This document shows, one piece after another, positions 23,961 through 36,063 of a stretch of 64,000 bases of DNA (positions are counted from its first letter, which is position 1; each line of letters starts with the position of its first letter). Where the stretch lies: positions 13,144,719-13,208,718 of the forward strand of contig NC_092281.1 in the NCBI RefSeq assembly GCF_036320965.1, given 5' to 3'. Source of the DNA: Panulirus ornatus (lineage: Eukaryota; Arthropoda; Malacostraca; Decapoda; Palinuridae). The position numbers and the translations under genes were made by a program. The notes below the pieces were generated by a model. It did not search any database. It was not told the DNA's origin and saw only the letters and a list, made by a program, of their open reading frames with translations.

Positions 23961-24259
23961 CCATGCTGGCACAATCCAGGACCCTCCACGGATCACTTCC
24001 CTCCCTCCCCACTCGTAACATCCAGGACCCTCCACGGATCACTTCTCTTCCCCACTCGTACCATCCAGGACCCTCCACGCATCACTTCCCTCCCTCCCCC
24101 ACTCGTACCATCCAGGACCCTCCACGGATCCCTCCCCCTCTCGTATCATCCAGGACCCTCCACGGATCACTTCCTTCACCCTTCGTACCATCCAGGACCC
24201 TCCACGCATCACTTCCCTCCCCCACTCGTACCATCCAGGACCCTCCACGGATCACTTTA
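23961..24259. repeat. 43-bp array, left part
   Basis: About seven units of CCATCCAGGACCCTCCACGG + ATCACTTCCCTCCC + CACTCGTA. The array is interrupted at 24,260 and resumes at 25,668. Confidence 0.9.
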
Positions 24260-24270
24260 GTTACGAACAC

Positions 24271-24310
<40 letters not shown>

Positions 24311-24632
24311 GTGTTGCTATTTCTTATCAGGGCCAGGAGTGATGCGTGAGGCTGGCTCGGTGTTTCTGTCCACCCAGCATTTGGCGGGGGTCAGGTGCCG
24401 TGGGTTTATTCCACCACCGCCGCCACCACCGTATGTCATCGGTGCTGACTCAGTTCGCAAGAAACCGAAGAGTGTTAACTACGCCGAGACTCTGGGGGGT
24501 AGGAACCCCTCCAACCAATGAGAATTGCTCCTTTATTTCCATAGCCAATCAAAATGGAAGGTTGTATAGCAGCAAGGGTAAACGCTTGTGTCTTTTAGTT
24601 TTGTACCCCACAACACCCGCTGAGATTTTGAT

Positions 24633-24679
<47 letters not shown>

Positions 24680-24709
24680 GCCCAGCGAGGTAACTGGTGT
24701 CCCCTGCTG

Positions 24710-24937
24710 TAAGCCTGTAAGCCCTGCTGTGCTATAAGCCCGTTACCCGAGTGCTGTCTTATAAGCCCGTTACCTGAGTGCTGTGCTATAAGCCCGTTAC
24801 CCGAGTGCTGTGTTATAAGCCCGTTACCCGAGTGCTGTGTTATAAGCCCGTTACCCGAGTGCTGTGCTATAAGCCCGTTACCCGAGTGCTGTGTAATAAG
24901 CCCGTTACCCGAATGTTGTGCTATAAGCCCGTTACTA
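24710..24937. repeat. 27-bp minisatellite inside element copy 1
   Basis: About eight units of GCTATAAGCCCGTTACCCGA + GTGCTGT. Not found in element copy 2, so it is either copy-specific or lost there. Confidence 0.88.
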
Positions 24938-25079
24938 CCGTGTCACGTCAGGTTTAGCTAAGTGTTTACTGTGTTACATCTGGTTTACATAAGTGTAACG
25001 ATGAAGTTCATTGTGTCACGTCAAGTGTACCTAAAGTGTCACAAGAAAGAGATCTCCTGGCTTGAAATCTTATCTGGAA

Positions 25080-25435
25080 TGTTAACTCATGTTCAATGTT
25101 ACACTCACTTTCAGTGTTAACTCATGTTCAGTGTTAACTCATGTTCAATGTTACACTCACTTTCAGTGTTAACTCATGTTCAGTGTTAACTCATGTTCAA
25201 TGTTACACTCACTTTCAGTGTTAACTCATGTTCAGTTTTAACTCATGTTCAATGTTACACTCACTTTCAGTGTTAACTCATGTTCAGTGTTAACTCATGT
25301 TCAATGTTAACTCCTGTTCAATGTTACACTCATGTTCAATGTTACACTCACTTTCAGTGTTAACTCATGTTCAGTGTTAACTCATGTTCAATGTTAACTC
25401 ATGTTCAATGTTACACACACTTTCAGTGTTAACGT
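25080..25435. repeat. 17-bp minisatellite inside element copy 1
   Basis: GTTAACTCATGTTCAAT and related 17-mers, partly organised into blocks with ACACTCACTTTCAGT. It is the reverse complement of the 33245-34265 array. Confidence 0.9.
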
Positions 25436-25667
25436 AAATGTTTCATGCCTGATTTATGTGCCTATCTTTGTACACTTGACTTCTTTCATTGTAAGTAGAT
25501 TTAATGTAATGCTGGTCTTTTAATTCAATCCCATAACTTTTATCATTGTGTTATCCTGAGTTGTGCAACTTGACAAATCTATAACGTCCTTGCAAGACTA
25601 GGACCAGTATAGTATTTGTAACATGTGTTACTGACGACCTTGCTCGATTAAGTATTGAGTTCGTAAC

Positions 25668-26656
25668 GCTTCCCTCCCCTCCCCCCCTCATACCATCCAG
25701 GACCCTCCATGGATCACTTCCCTCCCCCTCTCGTACCATCCAGGACCCTTCCACGGATCACTTCCCTCTCCCCCCCTCGCACCATCCAGGGCCCTCCACG
25801 GATCCCTTCCCTCCCCCTCTCGTACCATCCAGGACCCTCCACGGATCACTTCCCTCCTTCTCTCGTACCATCCAGGACCCTCCACGGATCACTTCCCTCC
25901 CCCACTCGTACCATCCAGGACCCTCCACGGATCACTTCCCTCCCCCCCTTCGTACCGTCCAGGACCCTCCACGGATCACTTCCCTCCCCCTCTCGTACCA
26001 TCCAGGACCCTCCACGGATCACTTCCCTCCCCCCCCCTCTCGTACCATCCAGGACCCTTCCACGGATCACTTCCCTCCCCTCCCCCCCCTGGTACCATCT
26101 AGGACCCTCCACGGATCACTTCCCTCCCCCTCTCGTACCATCCAGGACCCTCCACGGATCACTTCCCTCCCTCCCCCACTCGTACCATCCAGGACCCTTC
26201 CATGGATCACTTCCCTCCCCCACTCGTACCATCCAGGACCCTCCACAGATCACTTCCCTCCCCCTCTCGTACCATCCAGGGCCCTCCACGGATCACTTCC
26301 CTCCCCCCCAGTACCATCCAGGTCCCTTCCACGGATCATTTCCCTCCCCCATCTCTCGTACCATCCAGGACCCTCCACGGATCACTTCCCTCCCCCCCTC
26401 GTACCATCCAGGACCCTTCATGGATCACTTCCCTCCCCCCCCTCGTACCATCTAGGACCCTCCACAGATCACTTCCCTCCCCCCCTCGTACCATCTAGGA
26501 CCCTCCACAGATCACTTCCCTCCCCCTCTCGTACCATCCAGGGCCCTCCACGGATCCCTTCCCTCCCCCTCTCGTACCATCCAGGACCCTCCACGGATCA
26601 CTTCCCTCCCCCACTCGTACCATCCAGGACCCTCCACGGATCACTTCCCTCCCTCA
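25668..26656. repeat. 43-bp array, right part (about 23 copies)
   Basis: Continuation of the 23961-24259 array. Variants are TCCATGGATC, CACAGATC, GGGCCCTCC and variable C-runs (CCCTCCCCCC). It ends at CTTCCCTCCCTC. Confidence 0.92.
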
Positions 26657-26839
26657 GTGAGAGCAGGGAGAGATGGGGGATGGGGAGGAAGCTCTTAGAA
26701 AATGTTGAGATATGGACAAAAAAAGAAAAGACATTTACAGAATACTTAAAATACTTAAAAAAGATCGTAACCCACACAAAACTCATGTTCCCGATCAAAA
26801 TTTTTTTTTTACCTCACGTGCGAAAGGTAATGTGGAGAT

Positions 26840-27890
26840 ACAGTCGACAGAAATCTTGAAACAGTGATCAAGGTGTCGTTGGAGGAAGACGAAGTGCCAA
26901 GGGAGTGGAAAAGGGGCGGGAGGGGAGGAACGTCATGCCCATCTCTAAGATAGGAGACAGAGAAGAGCCACTGCAGAACCACAGACTCGTCCCTTTGACG
27001 AGTGTGGTCTGTCGTCTTCAGGTAGCTGGAGGTCCCATGTGGAGTGCCCCCAGGGTTTCTGTTTTGGGTCTTGTTTCCCCCCTTTTTTTGATTCTGTGGT
27101 CTCCTGCCTTGAATATGTTTGCAGATGATGCAAAAGTTCTGAGAGACATGAAACGAAAAAGGATTGCATCAGCTTGCAAGGGGACCTAAGCAAAACTCCA
27201 CAGCTGGTCACAGATACATGGCTTATGAAATGCAATTTGGAAAGTCAACGAGAATAGGGACAGAGTGATGGAAGACCTCAATATGAGTATTATAATGTGG
27301 CAGGGAAATAAAGCTTCAAGATTCTCTGTGAGAAGGACTTGTCACCAGATGCCCTCGTTAGACGAAGAGGGGGACAGTTAAGCAGACAAACCAATGTGTT
27401 TGCTTATATCGTAACAGCTTTCAGCTGTGGTTAAGGGGAATAGTTAAGAAACTGCTGTTCATATCATAAGACGAAACTAAGAAGATGGTTCTCACCATTG
27501 GCCATCTCTCGTGTATGAATACAAAATGCTCCTGAAGAAGGCCCAGCCTAGGGCGTTTAAGCTGGTACCAGAAGTAAGAGAGTTGAGTTGACAGGGGAAA
27601 GGGCTAGGGGCTTGAGCTGTACCGCCTTGGAAGAGAGAAGAGTCAGGGGTGACCTGATAACCTAACCTTTTATGGGCAGTGAACATCTTCTTGGAGAGGT
27701 GTAGGGACAGAGCCATCTGAGAACATAACATGATATTGAGCCAGAAACTCAGTTCAAGAAGAAGTAAATACGACTGCAAGTCAAAGCGACGGGTGAACAG
27801 ACCCACAATGACTGGGGGACATGGTTGATGCTAATGACTTTTATGATGTACGAACAGGAAAGAATTTTCTAGGGGACGGAGCCCCACCCT
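26840..27890 (+). pseudogene. CR1/Jockey-like LINE reverse transcriptase relic
   Basis: Across frame shifts the plus strand gives SLEEDEVPREWKR, NVMPISKIGDREEPLQNHRL, VPLTSVVCRL and FADDAKVLRDM. These match in order the RT fingerprints W-K-x-A-x-V-x-P-I-x-K-x-G-D, Y-R-P-x-S-L-T-S-V and the catalytic box F-A-D-D. Many internal stops and frame shifts exist, and the finger/palm core between LTSVV and the PQGSVLGP-like region (APRVSVLGLVSP) is largely deleted. Downstream text to 27,890 carries eroded thumb and C-terminal sequence. The element is dead and gives no evidence of function in the host. Confidence 0.7.
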
Positions 27891-28010
27891 CACTGGTGTA
27901 CAAGTTGCCTGTACAGTACCAACTTGTACACCACACTGGTGTACAAGTTGCTTGTACAGTACCAAACGTGGGTCACTACACTAGTGTCCAGCAAGACACT
28001 AGTGACATCC
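27890..28010. repeat. Two perfect hairpin-forming inverted repeats
   Basis: TGGTGTACAAGTTG (27894-27907) pairs with CAACTTGTACACCA (27920-27933) across a 12-nt loop. CACTAGTGTC pairs with GACACTAGTG (27979-28004) across a 6-nt loop. They sit between the LINE relic and the 20-bp array. Confidence 0.75.
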
Positions 28011-28034
28011 ATGATTGGTGCTACATGACTGTCC

Positions 28035-29070
28035 TCCATGCTGGAGGGCTACCCTCCATGCTGCAGGGCTACCCTTCATGTTGTAGGGTTACCCTTCATG
28101 CTGCAGGGCTACCCTCCCTGCTGCAGGGCTACCCTCCATGCTGCAGGGCTACCCTCCATGCTGCAGGGCTAGTCTCAATGCTGCAGGCCTACCCTCCGTG
28201 CTGCAGGGCTACCCTCCACGCTGCAGGGCTACCCTCCATGCTGCAGGCCTTCCCTTCATGCTGTAGGCCTACCCTTCATGCTGCAGGCCTACCCTCCATG
28301 CTGTAGGCTTACCCTTCATGTTGTAGGGCTACCCTCCATGCTGCAGGGCTACCCTCCACGCTGCAGGGCTGCCCTCCATGCTGCAGGCCTACCCTTCATG
28401 TTGTAGGGCTACCCTTCATACTGCAGGGCTACCCTCCATGCTGCAGGGCTACCCTCCATGCTGTAGGCCTACCCTTCATGTTGTAGGGCTACCCTTCATG
28501 CTGCAGGGCTACCCTCCATGCTGCAGGCCTACCCTTCATGTTGTAGGGCTACCCTTCATGCTGCAGGCCTACCCTTCATGTTGTAGGGCTACCCTTCATG
28601 CTGTAGGGCTACCCTCCATGCTGCAGGGCTACCCTCCGTGCTGTAGGCCTACCCTTCATGTTGTAGGGCTACCCTTCATGCTGCAGGGCTACCCTTCATG
28701 CTGCAGGCCTACCCTTCATGTTGCAAGCCTACCCTTCATGCTGCAGGCCTACCCTTCATGTTGCAAGCCTACCCTTCATGCTGCAGGCCTACCCTTCATG
28801 TTGCAAGCCTACCCTTCATGCTGCAGGCCTACCCTTCATGTTGTAGGGCTACCCTTCATGTTGTAGGGCTTCCCCTCCATGCTGCAGGCCTACCCTTCAT
28901 GTTGTAGGGCTACCCTCCATGCTGCAGGCCTACCCTTCATGCTGCAGGCCTACCCTTCATGTTGCAAGCCTACCCTTCATGCTGCAGGCCTACCCTTCAT
29001 GTTGCAAGCCTACCCTTCATGCTGCAGGCCTACCCTTCATGTTGTAGGGCTACCCCTTCATGCTGCCGGT
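28035..29070. repeat. 20-bp minisatellite (about 51 copies)
   Basis: Unit CTGCAGGCCTACCCTTCATG with variants TTGTAGGGCT and TTGCAAGCCT. Variant order repeats in 40- to 80-bp blocks. The Cys/Pro/Leu-rich frames are artefacts. Confidence 0.92.
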
Positions 29071-29424
29071 ACTATACCGGGTTAGAGAGTCTGGTGGTCC
29101 CCCTCCCCCCCTGGAGGTAGGGCTGGGGGGAGGGGAGGGCTCCCTGATTTATGGGGGATGGCTGAAGGGACGGTGGAGGAGGAGGAGGAGGACGGGGTGG
29201 TGGAGTGGGCTGGGGGGTTGTTGCTATGGAAACGTACCCGAGGCTCTGCTGCTGCCGGCCCTGTGTGTGTGTGTGTGTGTGTGTTTATGTCTTTTCTCCA
29301 GGAGTTGTGGCAGTTCTACACCCGTGTCGTCACCTCGCCTTGTTGTACAATTCCTTGAACATACTGTCTATTTATCCATATATGTCTATCGGGTTTCATT
29401 CATTCCTTTCTCCTTTTTCTTCTT
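29071..29424. other. Spacer with G-rich patch and (GT)n
   Basis: G/GA-rich at 29100-29220, (GT)n at 29264-29284. No gene recognised. Confidence 0.4.
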
Positions 29425-32400
29425 GGGTTGGATCAGGTACATACATTCCCAGCTCCCTGGGTTGGATCAGGTACATACATTCCCAGCTGCCTGGGTTGGA
29501 TCAGGTACATACATTCCCAGCTCCCTGGGTTGGATCAGGTACATACATTCCCAGCTCCCTGGGTTGGATCAGGTACATACATTCCCAGCTCCCTGGGTTG
29601 GATCAGGTACATACATTCCCAGCTGCCTGGGTTGGATCAGGTACATACATTCCCAGCTCCCTGGGTTGGATCAGGTACATACATTCCCAGCTCCCTGGGT
29701 TGGATCAGTTACATACATTCCCAGCTCCCTGGGTTGGATCAGGTACATACATTCCCAGCTCCCTGGGTTGGATCAGGTACATACATTCCCAGCTCCCTGG
29801 GTTGGATCAGGTACATACATTCCCAGCTCCCTGGGTTGGATCAGTTACATACATTCCCAGCTCCCTGGGTTGGATCAGGTACATACATTCCCAGCTCCCT
29901 GGGTTGGATCAGGTACATACATTCCCAGCTCCCTGGGTTGGATCAGGTACATACATTCCCAGCTCCCTGGGTTGGATCAGTTACATACATTCCCAGCTCC
30001 CTGGGTTGGATCAGGTACATACATTCCCAGCTCCCTGGGTTGGATCAGGTACATACATTCCCAGCTCCCTGGGTTGGATCAGGTACATACATTCCCAGCT
30101 CCCTGGGTTGGATCAGGTACATACATTCCCAGCTCCCTGTGTTGGATCAGGTACATACATTCCCAGCTCCCTAGGTTGGATCAGGTACATACATTCCCAG
30201 CTCCCTGGGTTGGATCAGGTACATACATTCCCAGCTCCCTGGGTTGGATCAGGTACATACATTCCCAGCTCCCTAGGTTGGATCAGGTACATACATTCCC
30301 AGCTCCCTAGGTTGGATCAGGTACATACATTCCCAGCTCCCTGGGTTGGATCAGGTACATACATTCTCAGCTCCCTGGGTTGGATCAGGTACATACATTC
30401 CCAGCTGCCTGGGTTGGATCAGGTACATACATTCCCAGCTCCCTGGGTTGGATCAGGTACATACATTCCCAGCTCCCTGGGTTGGATCAGGTACATACAT
30501 TCCCAGCTCCCTGGGTTGGATCAGGTACATACATTCCCAGCTCCCTGGGTTGGATCAGGTACATACATTCCCAGCTCCCTGGGTTGGATCAGGTACATAC
30601 ATTCCCAGCTCCCTGGGTTGGATCAGGTACATACATTCCCAGCTCCCTGGGTTGGATCAGTTACATACATTCCCAGCTCCCTGGGTTGGATCAGGTACAT
30701 ACATTCCCAGCTCCCTGGGTTGGATCAGGTACATACATTCCCAGCTCCCTGGGTTGGATCAGGTACATACATTCCCAGCTCCCTGGGTTGGATCAGTTAC
30801 ATACATTCCCAGCTCCCTGGGTTGGATCAGGTACATACATTCCCAGCTCCCTGGGTTGGATCAGGTACATACATTCCCAGCTCCCTGGGTTGGATCAGGT
30901 ACATACATTCCCAGCTCCCTGGGTTGGATCAGTTACATACATTCCCAGCTCCCTGGGTTGGATCAGGTACATACATTCCCAGCTCCCTGGGTTGGATCAG
31001 GTACATACATTCCCAGCTCCCTGGGTTGGATCAGGTACATACATTCCCAGCTCCCTGGGTTGGATCAGGTACATACATTCCCAGCTCCCTGTGTTGGATC
31101 AGGTACATACATTCCCAGCTCCCTAGGTTGGATCAGGTACATACATTCCCAGCTCCCTGGGTTGGATCAGGTACATACATTCCCAGCTCCCTGGGTTGGA
31201 TCAGGTACATACATTCCCAGCTCCCTAGGTTGGATCAGGTACATACATTCCCAGCTCCCTAGGTTGGATCAGGTACATACATTCCCAGCTCCCTGGGTTG
31301 GATCAGGTACATACATTCTCAGCTCCCTGGGTTGGATCAGGTACATACATTCCCAGCTCCCTGGGTTGGATCAGGTACATACATTCCCAGCTCCCTGGGT
31401 TGGATCAGGTACATACATTCCCAGCTCCCTGGGTTGGATCAGTTACATACATTCCCAGCTCCCTGGGTTGGATCAGGTACATACATTCCCAGCTCCCTGG
31501 GTTGGATCAGGTACATACATTCCCAGCTCCCTGGGTTGGATCAGGTACATACATTCCCAGCTCCCTGGGTTGGATCAGGTACATACATTCCCAGCTCCCT
31601 GTGTTGGATCAGGTACATACATTCCCAGCTCCCTGTGTTGGATCAGGTACATACATTCCCAGCTCCCTGGGTTGGATCAGGTACATACATTCCCAGCTCC
31701 CTGGGTTGGATCAGGTACATACATTCCCAGCTCCCTGTGTTGGATCAGGTACATACATTCCCAGCTCCCTAGGTTGGATCAGGTACATACATTCCCAGCT
31801 CCCTGGGTTGGATCAGGTACATACATTCCCAGCTCCCTGGGTTGGATCAGGTACATACATTCCCAGCTCCCTAGGTTGGATCAGGTACATACATTCCCAG
31901 CTCCCTAGGTTGGATCAGGTACATACATTCCCAGCTCCCTGGGTTGGATCAGGTACATACATTCTCAGCTCCCTGGGTTGGATCAGGTACATACATTCCC
32001 AGCTCCCTGGGTTGGATCAGGTACATACATTCCCAGCTCCCTGGGTTGGATCAGGTACATACATTCCCAGCTCCCTGGGTTGGATCAGTTACATACATTC
32101 CCAGCTCCCTGGGTTGGATCAGGTACATACATTCCCAGCTCCCTGGGTTGGATCAGGTACATACATTCCCAGCTCCCTGGGTTGGATCAGGTACATACAT
32201 TCCCAGCTCCCTGGGTTGGATCAGGTACATACATTCCCAGCTCCCTGTGTTGGATCAGGTACATACATTCCCAGCTCCCTAGGTTGGATCAGGTACATAC
32301 ATTCCCAGCTCCCTGGGTTGGATCAGGTACATACATTCCCAGCTCCCTGGGTTGGATCAGGTACATACATTCCCAGCTCCCTAGGTTGGATCAGGTACAT

Positions 32401-33053
32401 ACATTCCCAGCTCCCTAGGTTGGATCAGGTACATACATTCCCAGCTCCCTGGGTTGGATCAGGTACATACATTCTCAGCTCCCTGGGTTGGATCAGGTAC
32501 ATACATTCCCAGCTCCCTGGATTGGATCAGGTACATACATTCCCAGCTGCCTGGGTTGGATCAGGTACATACATTCCCAGCTCCCTGGGTTGGATCAGGT
32601 ACATACATTCCCAGCTCCCTGGGTTGGATCAGGTACATACATTCCCAGCTCCCTGGGTTGGATCAGGTACATACATTCTCAGCTCCCTGGGTTGGATCAG
32701 GTACATACATTCCCAGCTGCCTGGGTTGGATCAGGTACATACATTCCCAGCTCCCTGGGTTGGATCAGGTACATACATTCCCAGCTCCCTGGGTTGGATC
32801 AGGTACATACATTCCCAGCTCCCTGGGTTGGATCAGGTACATACATTCCCAGCTCCCTAGGTTGGATGGATCAGGTACATACATTCCCAGCTCCCTGGGT
32901 TGGATCAGGTACATACATTCCCAGCTGCCTGGGTTGGATCAGGTACATACATTCCCAGCTCCCTGGGTTGGATCAGGTACATACATTCCCAGCTCCCTGG
33001 GTTGGATCAGGAACATACATTCCCAGCTGCCTGGGTTGGATCAGTTACATACT
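29425..33053. repeat. 34-bp satellite array (about 107 copies) with 952-bp higher-order repeat
   Basis: Monomer GGGTTGGATCAGGTACATAC + ATTCCCAGCTCCCT. Diagnostic variants recur 952 bp (28 monomers) apart: CCCTGTGTTGG near 30,138 and 31,090, ATTCTCAG near 30,364 and 31,316, and CAGTTACAT triplets near 29,706/29,842/29,978 and 30,658/30,794/30,930. A second spacing of 646 bp (19 monomers) links 31,316 and 31,962. The monomer lacks stop codons in all plus frames, so very long frames (up to 685 codons) arise without any gene. Confidence 0.95.
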
Positions 33054-33244
33054 GTTACGAATGTTACGAACTCAATACTTATTCCAGCAAGGTTGCCAGT
33101 AACATATATATGTTACAAATACTATACTGTGATCCTTGTCCTCTTAAGGACGCTAGATTTGTTACGTTACACAACGCAGGATAACACTGTCTTGATTCCA
33201 GTCGTGGGATTAAACAAACACCAACATCAGAATTACTTTCATTT

Positions 33245-34265
33245 ACGTTAACACTGAACATGAGTTTAACATTGAACATGAGTTTAACATTGAACCTGAG
33301 TTAACATTGAACATGAGTTTAACATTGAACCTGAGTTAACATTGAACATGAGTTTAACATTGAACCTGAGTTAACATTGAACATGAGTTAACACTGAACA
33401 TGAGTTTAACATTGAACATGAGTTAATATTGAACCTGAGTTAACACTGAACGTGAGTTAACATTGAACATGAGTTAACACTGAACGTGAGTTAACTTTGA
33501 ACATTGAACATGAGTTAACATTGAACATGAGTTAACACTGAACGTGAGTTAACATTGAATATGAGTTAACACTGAACGTGAGTTAACTTTGAACATTGAA
33601 CATGAGTTAACATTGAACATGAGTTAACACTGAACGTGTGTTAACATCGAACCTGAGTTAACATTGAACGTGGGTTAACATTGAACATGAGTTAACATTG
33701 AACATGAGTTAACACAACGTGAGTTAACATTGAACATGAGTTAACATTGAACATGGGTTAACATTGAACCTAAGTTAACACTGAACGTGAGTTAACATTT
33801 AACATTGAGCATGAGTTAATATTGAACATGAGTTAACATTGAACATGGGTTTACATTGAACATGGGTTAACATTGAACATGAGTTAACATTGAACATGAG
33901 TTAACATTGAACATGGGTTAACATTGAACATGAGTTAACATTGAACATGAGTTAACATTGAACATATGTTTACATTGAACATGGGTTAACATTGAACATG
34001 AGTTAACACTGAACACGAGTTAACATTGAACACGAGTTAACATTGAACACGAGTTAACATTGAACATGAGTTAACATTGAATATGGGTTAACATTGAACA
34101 TGAGTTAACATTGAACACGAGTTAACATTGAACATGAATTAACATTGAACATGGGTTAACATTGAACATGAGTTAACATTGAACATGAGTTAACATTGAA
34201 TATGGGTTAACATTGAATATGGGTTAACATTGAACATGAGTTAACACTGAACATGAGTTAACATT
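33245..34265. repeat. 17-bp minisatellite (about 60 copies) inside element copy 2
   Basis: Unit TAACATTGAACATGAGT with CTGAACG, AACCTGAG and ATGGG variants. It is the inverted counterpart of the shorter 25080-25435 array. Confidence 0.93.
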
Positions 34266-34309
34266 CCAGATAAGATTTCAAGCCAGGAGATCTCTTTCCT
34301 CTATGACAA

Positions 34310-35490
34310 TTTGTTCGATAACATTACTCTTAGACCTGACGTGACACAGTATACAACATCGCTACACTTAGCTAAACCTGACGTGACACAGTAAACATCA
34401 TCGTTACACTTAGCTAAACCTGACGTGACACAGTGAACATCATTGTTACATTTAGCTAAACCTGACGTGACACAGTAAACAACATCGTTACACTTAGCAA
34501 AACCTGACGTGACACAGTAAACAACATCGCTACACTTAGCTAAACGTGACGTGACACAGTAAGCACCATCGTTACACTTAGCTAAACCTAACGTGACACA
34601 GTAAACAACATCGTTACACTTAGCAAAACCTGACGTGACACAGTAAACAACATCGCAACACTTAGCTAAACCTGACGTGACACAGTAAACAGCATCGTTA
34701 CACTTAGCTAAACCTGACGTGACACAGTAAACAACATCGTTACACTTAGCTAAACGTGACGTGACACAGTAAACAACATCGTTACACTTAGCAAAACCTG
34801 ACGTGACACAGTAAACATCATCGTTACACTTAGCTAAACCTGACGTGACACAGTAAACATCATCGTTACACTTAGCTAAACCTGACGTGACACAGTAAAC
34901 ATCATCGTTACACTTAGCTAAACTTGACGTGACACAGTAAACAACATCGTTACACTTAGCAAAACCTGACGTGACACAGTAAACAACATCGCTACACTTA
35001 GCTAAACCTGACGTGACACAGTAAACATCATCGCTACACTTAGCTAAACCTGACGTGACACAGTAAACACATCGCTACACTTAGCTAAACCTGACGTGAC
35101 ACAGTAAACATCATCGTTACACTTAGCTAAACCTGACGTGACACAGTAAACATCATTGTTACATTTAGCTAAACCTGACGTGACACAGTAAACAACATCG
35201 TTACACTTAGCAAAACCTGACGTGACACAGTAAACAACATCGCTACACTTAGCTAAACGTGACGTGACACAGTAAACATCATCGTTACACTTAGCTAAAC
35301 GTGACGTGACACAGTAAACAACATCGCTACACTTAGCTAAACGTGACGTGACACAGTAAACAACATCGCTACACTTAGCTAAACGTGACGTGACACAGTA
35401 AACAACATCGTTACACTTAGCTAAACCTGACGTGACACAGTAAACAACATCGTTACACTTAGCAAAACCTGACGTGACACAGTAAACATC
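34310..35490. repeat. 42-bp array (about 28 copies) inside element copy 2
   Basis: Unit ACCTGACGTGACACAGTAAA + CAACATCGTTACACTTAGCT + AA. Each unit carries TGACGTGAC, close to a CRE/ATF site. Copy 1 holds only about two diverged units, so the array expanded after the copies separated or contracted in copy 1. Confidence 0.93.
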
Positions 35491-36063
35491 TTACAAACTG
35501 GGGGCAGCGGTGGCGACAGGGTTCGAGACAGGGAAAGCTTACATTACCTTTGCTGGGCTCGGTTATGGGCCTAAGGCCCAGTGGTGATTGGAGGAGGAGG
35601 AGGAGGGTGGCTCCAAGTGCCACTCCTACTTGGCTGGAGGGCCACAGGTCCGCCGGTGATTGGAGAAGGTGTCGTCATCCGTGAGACAGCTAACTGGCTG
35701 AAAGGAAGTTTTAAGTTCGTCCCACATCTGCCTACAGGCCCCTCCCACCTTCTCTTGCCCTGACAGCGACGACAGTGTGTGGGGGGGCACGTAGGTTGGT
35801 TGACCCCAGCTTGACCTGGTGCCTCGGATGGAAGGTCCGAGTGTCGAGAGGGGGGGACTGGATTGATGGTCCGGCGTGGCCATCTGGTTTCCCTCACGAA
35901 GGTATGAAGAAGGCATCAGACCTTATGGTTCGGTTAGGGAAGCGAGATCCTAGCCGATAGCGGAGGGAAGGCCTTGGGCCCTCGCCCTAACATGAAATGG
36001 CACTTACGCTATATACACAAAGACACATACATATACACGAACATGTGGGCACACACCCTATGT
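35491..36063. other. Unclassified GC-rich interior of element copy 2
   Basis: No array. GGTGATTGGAG is repeated (35,582 and 35,655), and GGAGGA repeats lie near 35,591-35,607. Short frames on both strands have no recognised domain. Confidence 0.4.

Larger units (their letters stand above)
24260..25667 (-). mobile_element. Novel GTTACGAAC-ended element, copy 1 (1.4 kb)
   Basis: The insertion starts GTTACGAAC (24260-24268) and ends GTTCGTAAC (25659-25667), a perfect 9-bp terminal inversion, and it splits the 43-bp array. CTT appears on both sides (ATCACTT before, CTTCCC after, with one or two extra bases), consistent with a 3-bp target duplication. Contents in order: (GT)n, about 350 bp unclassified, (CT)n at 24634-24679, a 27-bp array at 24710-24935, about two diverged ~42-bp units with GTGTCACGTCAGGTTTAGCT, the marker GAGATCTCCTGGCTTGAAAT, a 17-bp array at 25080-25430, then about 230 bp unique. 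The right 700 bp match copy 2 (33054-36072) in reverse. No transposase is encoded, so it is non-autonomous. Confidence 0.75.

Noticed and set aside
24260..25667. CRISPR array
   Set aside because: Repeats here and elsewhere are head-to-tail without unique spacers of constant length, and the window is eukaryotic.
24260..25667. Helitron assignment for the GTTACGAAC-ended element
   Set aside because: Helitrons insert between A and T without target duplication and lack terminal inversions. Here there is a 9-bp terminal inversion and likely 3-4-bp duplications.
29205..31262. 685-codon plus-strand open frame, and several others of more than 500 codons in the 34-bp array
   Set aside because: The 34-bp monomer has no stop in any plus frame, so frames cycle endlessly. 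The peptide is a pure 34-residue repeat present in all three frames, with no start context, exon borders or domain.
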